Origin: Desmodesmus armatus
Lineage: Eukaryota > Chlorophyta > Chlorophyceae > Sphaeropleales > Scenedesmaceae
Length of the DNA: 64,000 nucleotides
Direction: 5' to 3'
Assembly (NCBI GenBank): GCA_007449985.2
Contig: VIIQ02000076.1
Coordinates: forward strand, 124,001-188,000
Of the stretch, positions 58,401-64,000 are shown one piece after another. How positions within the stretch are numbered: position 1 is the first letter of the stretch; each line of letters begins with the position of its first letter. The notes below the pieces were generated by a model that made no database searches, was not told the DNA's origin, and saw only the letters and a list, made by a program, of their open reading frames with translations. The position numbers were made by a program, and so were the translations under genes.

Positions 58401-60129
58401 CTCTCCCACTGCTGCAGCAGCGCCCCGCCCAGATGGCCAGCAAGACCCCCTGCCTGCCCTGCTGAACCCTGGAGATGACCCTGCAGGCAATGATCCTGCA
58501 GCACTGACATCCCTTCCTGCTGCTGGCCCGGCCCTCCCATCTGCTGCTCAGCACTCCCTGCTGCACCCAGTGGTTGCTGCTGCCACTGCTGCTGCTGTTG
58601 CAGGTCTGGGCTGCTGCACCCACTCAGAGGGCCTGATCCTCCTGAGCCTCCTGCAAGGGTACCCCATGTGTTGCATCGCGGCCTGCTGTGCTGAGTCTCC
58701 GCTGTGGTGTGGATAGCCTGCGCTCATGCTGAGACACACCACCTGTGGGTGGTGTGGCCGCCCTGCTGCTGGCTGTCACTGACTCCGGCTGCAGCACCCT
58801 GAAGTCTGTCTGTAGGCCGTCCCCTAGCCCACGCTCATACCTGCAGTCAGGTTCACACAACAGTCACAACATTGTGCGGCCTGCATTGCATGCAGGCTCC
58901 CTATATTCTTTGTCCTGAAGCGCTGTCTGATTGTGAGCAGGGATTTACAGGCTTGACTACAGCTCAATCTAGCCTAGCCCACCTCCTGGCCTCCCCCCTC
59001 CCCCTGCCTGCCCACCCACCTGCTGAATGCAGCATTGCCAGAAGATGTCGCCGAGAAGCCCCTGTTAGGCGGCGGTGTGCTAGCCCTGCTGCCGCCCGCT
59101 CCCCCAAGCTCCCTTGTAGATCTCCTCGACAGCGGCGGCGTGCTGCTGCCTGCCCGCCCTGCCACACCCCCCTCACCAGCCCCGCCCTGCTGCTGTCCTG
59201 TCACCCGCCTGCCACCTGCTGTCAGTGACTGCCTGTACGCGGTAGTGCAGTAGTCAGGATTCTGAGCCCCTCCGTCAACAGCAGCAGCACCACCACCACC
59301 CGGCCCTGCAGCAGGATCCGACAGGCCCCAGGCAGAGCCCTCTAACCCTGCAGCACTGCTGCCATCACTGCCAGGGGGCTGCTGCTGGTGCTGCCACAGC
59401 TGCTGCTCCCCATCCTCGCCTACTGTCCCACCCGCTACAGCTGGCCCTGACCCTGCAACATCTGCTGGTGGTGACGCGACTGCTGCTGATGGTGCTGCAG
59501 TAGAGGCAGCGGCTGCCCTGCTGATTGACTTGAGGAGCTTCCTGGAGGCTGACCGGCCCTGATGACGACTTCACCCTCGCTGTTGGCAATGGCGACTGCA
59601 GACAGGACACACACGCGTCATCAGTAGTGCATCAGCAGGCCAGTGGGAACAGATCACGGGGCCACGGCCCCAGCACACACTAGCAAACGTGTCAATGACA
59701 CTCATCAATGACAGAGGTTGAGACACATCGCGTTGGGCACCGGACACGCCACACATGACCACAGCGCAAAGGCATAACACATCGCAAACATGACAGATAA
59801 ACAAGCAGCCCACACACCTGCGTTCTTGGCCGCCGCCACCACGATGCCTACGCCCTTCTTGCCCTTGCCCACCCTTACTCCACGCGCCGTCCTGCTACCT
59901 GCTGCATGGGCAGCAGACCCTTCGGCCTCCAGCCTGGCTGTGCCACCAAACTCCCCGCTAGATGACCCACTGCTGCCTTCGCCAGACAGCAAGCCCACTT
60001 CGCCATCATCACCCCCAGCAACGGCAAAGGAGACTGCACCGCGTGGCCGCCGCCTGGCGCTGTGGCTGCTGCCGCGGCCTGCCTCATCGGGCCAGCCTCC
60101 CTCTGCTGCCGCCCTGCCGTCATCCCTGC
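55016..60129 (-). CDS. very glutamine-rich protein of unknown function (5' end not found)
   Basis: The last exon, 58650-55016, is open for 1,212 codons and rich in Gln runs (CAG), with Ala/Gly/Ser segments. It follows exon 58840-58743 across a 92-nt intron with matching phase, and an exon ending at 59020 (reading AAFSR into YERGLGDG). Further upstream, exon 60129-59818 (GVRVGKGKKGVGIVVAAAKNA) joins in phase to a VAIANSEG exon at 59595; the link between 59595 and the 59.4-kb open frame probably uses a second short intron of about 80 nt, but two solutions fit. Non-repetitive islands that may fold include KAEGWYRRLLMAKAKAVGR, TVRDAWLFVDGRATAALPW and QLLVRLMWLKSAAGVVRGLG. I recognise no domain. 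Such Gln-rich proteins are often transcription co-regulators or RNA-granule components; this is only a possibility. Total length exceeds 1,500 residues. Confidence 0.65.
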
Positions 60130-60207
60130 CTGCACATGGGAGGGTACATGGGTGGCACATGGGTGGTGCATCTTGAAAATAATGTTGAGGCACAGCGCAT
60201 TACCATG

Positions 60208-61288
60208 ACACAACCAGATAACCTCGACTTTACTACAGAGCATACAGCAAATTCCTACTGCGGTAAACTTGAGGTTATCCAGGCTACAGCACAGTTAAGC
60301 GAGATATCCCAAATGTTTGTTAGGGGTGTGAAACAAGCAGCCTGGTCTGCATCAGGCGGCAAGAAGGCCAACCCAAATGACAACCACAGCACTGGCAAGT
60401 TCCAATCACAGCGCTGTGTACAACACACTGGCTAGTTTGCTGGATAATGCATCGACCTCTATAGAGGAAGTTGCTATTGAGGCAGTCAGGATACCTCCCA
60501 AAGGAGGGGGGGGGGCAAGGTGGGCAACAGGAATAAAGAATCGGGCGTGGGCCGACCGGCTGTGCATAATATCAACACACCTGTGGGGCTTGTGTTTGTG
60601 CATGGGGAGCCAGAGCCTGACAGGCCTCCAGCTGCTGGCAAGCTGCCGTTGGCTCGAGAGGCTGGGCGGCTGGAGGGGCGTCGCTGCCTGTGGCTGCGGG
60701 GGCGCGGGCCTCGTGGGCTGTCTTTGAACGGGCTGTTGCTGCTGCTGTGGCCTTGCTTTCCAGAAGAGGGAGAATCTGGTGAGCCGATCCTGTACATGGG
60801 GACACCACACAGGAGCAGCCAAGGACGCCACATTCCGCAATCGTTTCTGATGTGGCAGCCAAATCTCGGCAGGAGGCAGACGAAGGTGGGCCATGCCGCG
60901 TACGGCTCAGCATCTGCATCTGCATGTCAGGACTCTGCACAGGTTGAGGCGGTGTCATCACCGTCAATAACTTGAAGCTGTCTGGTACCACAATACCGTA
61001 AGTGGTTGGGCCAACCACTTGTGTGGGCTTACCTGTGTGGTGTTGCTGCAGATAAGTGGCTGGTTGCAGGCCCTGGTGTCCTCAGACTGCCTGCCCAGTT
61101 GGGCCCACTGGGGATACGGGACTGAGTGTCCACACGCAGGAAGGGACGCTGCACAGGCAAAACAGCCGCCAGCAAGAGCACACTTGGCACAGCGCAAGGC
61201 ATCGAAGCAAAGAACCGCATGGCCATGGAACATGCTGTACACCATATGTCTGATTGGTGACGGCCGTGGCGTCACGAGCGCAGGCTGA
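60208..61288 (+). CDS. possible small plus-strand gene, unrecognised
   Basis: Between the Gln-rich gene's most upstream exon and the IQ gene lies sequence unlike its surroundings: fewer CAG triplets and more A/T around 60180-60480. A plus-strand frame starts at ATG 60208 (MTQPDNLDFTTEHTANSYCG). A second plus frame, 60520-60885, reads NTPVGLVFVHGEPEPDRPP and FLMWQPNLGRRQTK and ends at a good GTGGGC donor; an exon after acceptor TTGCTGCAG at 61052 would continue in phase 0 (ISGWLQALV...). I could not join the first frame to the second. No domain is recognised, and a minus-strand frame overlaps, so this may be promoter sequence of the Gln-rich gene. Confidence 0.25.
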
Positions 61289-63733
61289 CGGTGCGGTCCC
61301 ACACATCTTCACCGCCAAGCATACTGCTAGCAACCGATAGCAGCGGCATCCCCACCTTTGGTCCTGCCTTGGGTGTGCTGATCACCTTCCACATCGGTGC
61401 CTGCTCCTCCTCCTCTTCCTCCCCATCCCCAGAGCCGCTGTCCTCCAGCCCCGCCAACGTGGCACTGCTGTCATGATCCGGCAGCAGCTCAGCCAGGTGT
61501 GCCAGCTCCAGCGGCAGCACTGCTTTCTTTCCCGCCTCGGCCGCCTGCATGGCCTGCTGCAGCTGCAGCTCAAACTCCGCCTCCTGCTGCTGCGTCAGCA
61601 CGACCTCGCCATGCTCATTTACGTGTACTTCTGTCTCGTTGGTGCTTTCGGCTTCTGCCTCAGCGGCCTGTGTGTCGCTCGGGCGGCTGTCGGCGTCGGT
61701 GGTGGTGCCTCGGGGCTTCTTGCGCAGGAGGTTGGATACGTAAGCCGCCCTGTGTGCACGCCGCACCTGCAAGGGCACATGATAAGGCATGCCATGGGAA
61801 ACCGTTTCCTTAGTAAGATATTTACCTGTGTTCAACGTGGAAGCTGACGTACCGTACGGTGCATTTTGCATGCTGCAGCACAGCTGCTACGCACGCTACA
61901 GTGCGCCATGCATCCGTCCATGCAACCAGCGCACGTGTGGCCCACCTTGGCTCTCAGCACCATCATGGCAAGGGCCCTGCTCGCTCGCTTGTTCAGGAAC
62001 GCACGCCAGGCTCTCTGCACAGTACAAAGGACACACAGGAAGCCATGTGTGGCTCAGCACAGGGGCCATGGTCGTGCTGTCATTAATCAGTGGGTGCACA
62101 TGTCACAGGAGGGGGACAGCTGGCCCCACACGGCGCTGCAGTCGCAGTCCAAGGTTTCGCATCCCTCTCGTCATCATGCTGCTGTGCACGCCACAAAATG
62201 GCTGACACATGCCCGTCATGCCTGAGTGGCACACCCCAAGGTCCAGCACACAACCTCCATGTCCAGGTTGGAACCCTCCTGCTGCTGGGAGACATCGCAT
62301 GTTGAAACGGCGACTAGTGCTGCCAGTACCCTCATCTGGACTACGTCTTTATTGTCCAGAGCTAGTCTGTGCGCACCTGTATGACCAATGTTGCATGCTT
62401 GATGCGGACCATGCGGGCAATGCCCTGCTCCTTCTCTGCTTTCTTCTGCCTCATGAGGGCCCCCCAGGACATCTTGGGGCTGTCTGGGATGATGTCACCA
62501 TCCCCTGCACATGCAAGCCAGACGGTAACCATGCCTGGCTGCTGAGTGACTTGTGCCTGTTGTTGGCAACCTCCTGCTGACGTTCCCGCTTGTCAAACAG
62601 CACCTTGATTCCTCCTGATAGTGACAGTTGCTGCTCTGATGCCCCCTGAGACTGATACCGCAACTGACAGCTTGTACACGCCTTGGACACACTGTGCCAG
62701 ACACATCGTGCAGCACAGCACACCTCATGCAGCGTGGGCATGCCCGCCAGGACCAGACACATGCTGCCAGCACTGCTCTCGACTACACACACGCTGCAAC
62801 TAACCCAAACCCATACTGCCAACAGCACTCTCCTGCTGATTGAACGCACCTGCAGGTGGCTCAACAGCAACAGCCACCTCGTCTGCTGAGCGCCTGGCCT
62901 TTGCCTCCAGCTGCAGGGCAGGGACCTGTGGGGGCCGCAGTGCCTTGGCTGATGTGGCACGCAGGCGCTGTAGCATGGGGAAGTAGCCCCAACGCCTGCA
63001 GGAAAGGCGCCAACATCGGATGCCGGTACAGCTTGCTAACTTGCTACTATGGTGCGCAGGTGGGTCAAGGTAGGTGCTGTGATGATGGTGGCACCTGACT
63101 GTCATAAGGCAAATCTGTACTGCTGCTGGAGGTCTGTAATGTGATCTCAAGCTTTAGCTGGGGTTGTACAGTTGGTACTGCTTTGACAAGGGCTTTTTTC
63201 AGGAGTGGCAGGCTGCAACTGAGCTATCCCCTGCCACCTAGCACTGTTGTCCTGTGCTGAAGTACGTGAAGACATTACCTGCTTCTCAGTGAGTGCCTGT
63301 GCCTGCAACTGAGATACACTGCTGCTACTGCTCCTGCTGTGCTGTGCTCCTCAGGGCTTGTGTGCTCCAGGGCAGCCTGCTGCTTTCAGACCATGGCATG
63401 CCAACTTGGTGTGGCATGCCATGGTCAGCTTGGTCTTGCAGACCCCTTTAGGTCTGCCATGCCTTGCAACCCAACCAAGGTTGCTCCCCGTTGGGGCACC
63501 CACCCAAGCCCCCCCAGGTTTGAACCCACCTGTGTCCCACCAGCAGATCCTTGGGCACTGGTGCCACTTGGCTGCCCATGCCTGTGCCGCCATCCATGCT
63601 GCTGCGTGCTGTTGCTGCATTCTGCTGCTCCCCTTCAGCTCCTGCGTCGCCTGCTGCCACGTCTGCCTGTGATGCTGCTGCAGCTAGCCCCTCAGTTGGC
63701 AGGCTGACGATGTCAGGTGCCAACTTCAGCAGG
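61272..63733 (-). CDS. IQ-motif protein (3' part; 5' end beyond the window)
   Basis: Exons with matching phases: 62995-62850, 62504-62377, 62014-61946 and 61766-61272 with stop. Upstream, 63733-63541 (LLKLAPDIVSLPTEGLAAAA...) and perhaps a 30-nt exon 63308-63279 belong to the same gene, but the join to 62995 is not resolved and one more exon is likely. The spliced product has an IQ-like motif spanning an intron (ATLVIQRAWRAFLNKRASRA), which in other proteins binds calmodulin or EF-hand light chains. It is preceded by MSWGALMRQKKAEKEQGIAR and followed by RRAHRAAYVSNLLRKKPRG, so the region is strongly basic and helical. The C-terminal 140 residues turn acidic (EEEEEE). No motor or other catalytic domain is visible in this part, so the protein class is unknown. 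Confidence 0.65.
63389..63426. repeat. 15-bp-arm inverted repeat
   Basis: GACCATGGCATGCCA at 63389-63403 is followed after 8 nt by its exact reverse complement at 63412-63426. It lies in the IQ gene's upstream intron region. Further imperfect GGCATGCC-type copies follow to about 63470. Confidence 0.85.
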
Positions 63734-64000
63734 CTGCAGTGAACAGCAAGAGGTTCCAAATGCTTGTTGTTGAGCAGTGCAACAGCTCAGGCACCTGTGC
63801 TGTTAGACAGCCACTGATTGTGCAAGTGTTGTGCTGTCCCACGCTGGCTGCTGCTGCTCCGTGCTTCCCAGGTTTGCCTCAAGCTCACTATGGTCACAGC
63901 TGCAGTCTGCGTGTTGCTTGTCACATACGGTGTGCTGCTGCAACAACAGCTGACACTGGTAGTACACTCTTTGGCAGTGAGAGCTTGCATGCAACTGCAG

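Noticed and set aside
60377..60470. Short peptide resembling the N-box of GHKL/MORC ATPases (LLDNAS)
   Set aside because: Only a few residues match and the downstream frame lacks the glycine-rich ATP-lid motifs.
1..64000. tRNA, rRNA, CRISPR array, reverse transcriptase or transposase
   Set aside because: I looked for conserved motifs on both strands and found none that I could support.

Overview
The window looks like nuclear DNA of a chlorophyte green alga, most likely Chlorophyceae and possibly a Scenedesmus-like Sphaeropleales species; the lineage is an inference. Genes are split into many short exons by GT-AG introns with strong GTGAGT/GTGCGT donors and TGCAG acceptors. CAG/CTG runs and poly-Gln/poly-Ala tracts are everywhere, and TGTAA, the Chlamydomonas-type polyadenylation signal, follows several genes. 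There are no bacterial operons, CRISPR arrays, rRNAs or tRNAs that I can see. Gene models below were built by hand by joining open frames at splice sites and checking that intron phases add up; most close exactly.

Layout. 221-1879 (+): 3' part of a Gln/Ala-rich protein with an RGG tail. 2841-5131 (-): leucine-rich-repeat (LRR) protein. 6384-10743 (+): REI1/ZNF622-like 60S ribosome maturation factor whose zinc ligands are largely lost; two of its introns carry long hairpins. 12493-18673 (-): nine-exon Gfo/Idh/MocA oxidoreductase of the fungal GaaA (D-galacturonate reductase) type. 18973-24780 and 26454-32551 (+): two tandem copies of a 13-exon gene fusing a UBE2Q-like E2 domain to a PARP catalytic domain; the second copy has a one-base deletion in the E2 part. 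34407-37583 (-): SnRK2-like protein kinase. 38202-41572 (+): NIPA-like membrane transporter. 42544-45130 (-): F-box/LRR protein with a coiled-coil tail. 48040-54355 (-): complete 15-exon 3-ketoacyl-CoA synthase. 55016-60129 (-): very Gln-rich protein of unknown function. 61272-63733 and beyond (-): IQ-motif protein, 5' end outside the window.

The genes do not form one pathway. Divergent pairs share short upstream regions (oxidoreductase/E2-PARP, about 300 bp; kinase/NIPA, about 620 bp).

The most distinctive feature is structural. At least ten times an exon edge, with its splice site and 40-110 bp of coding sequence, has been copied in tandem into the neighbouring intron or 3' flank. This affects the REI1-like, oxidoreductase, E2-PARP, NIPA and 3-ketoacyl-CoA synthase genes. 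Together with the 7-kb E2-PARP duplication, minisatellites and foldbacks, it suggests a genome very prone to short-range tandem duplication.
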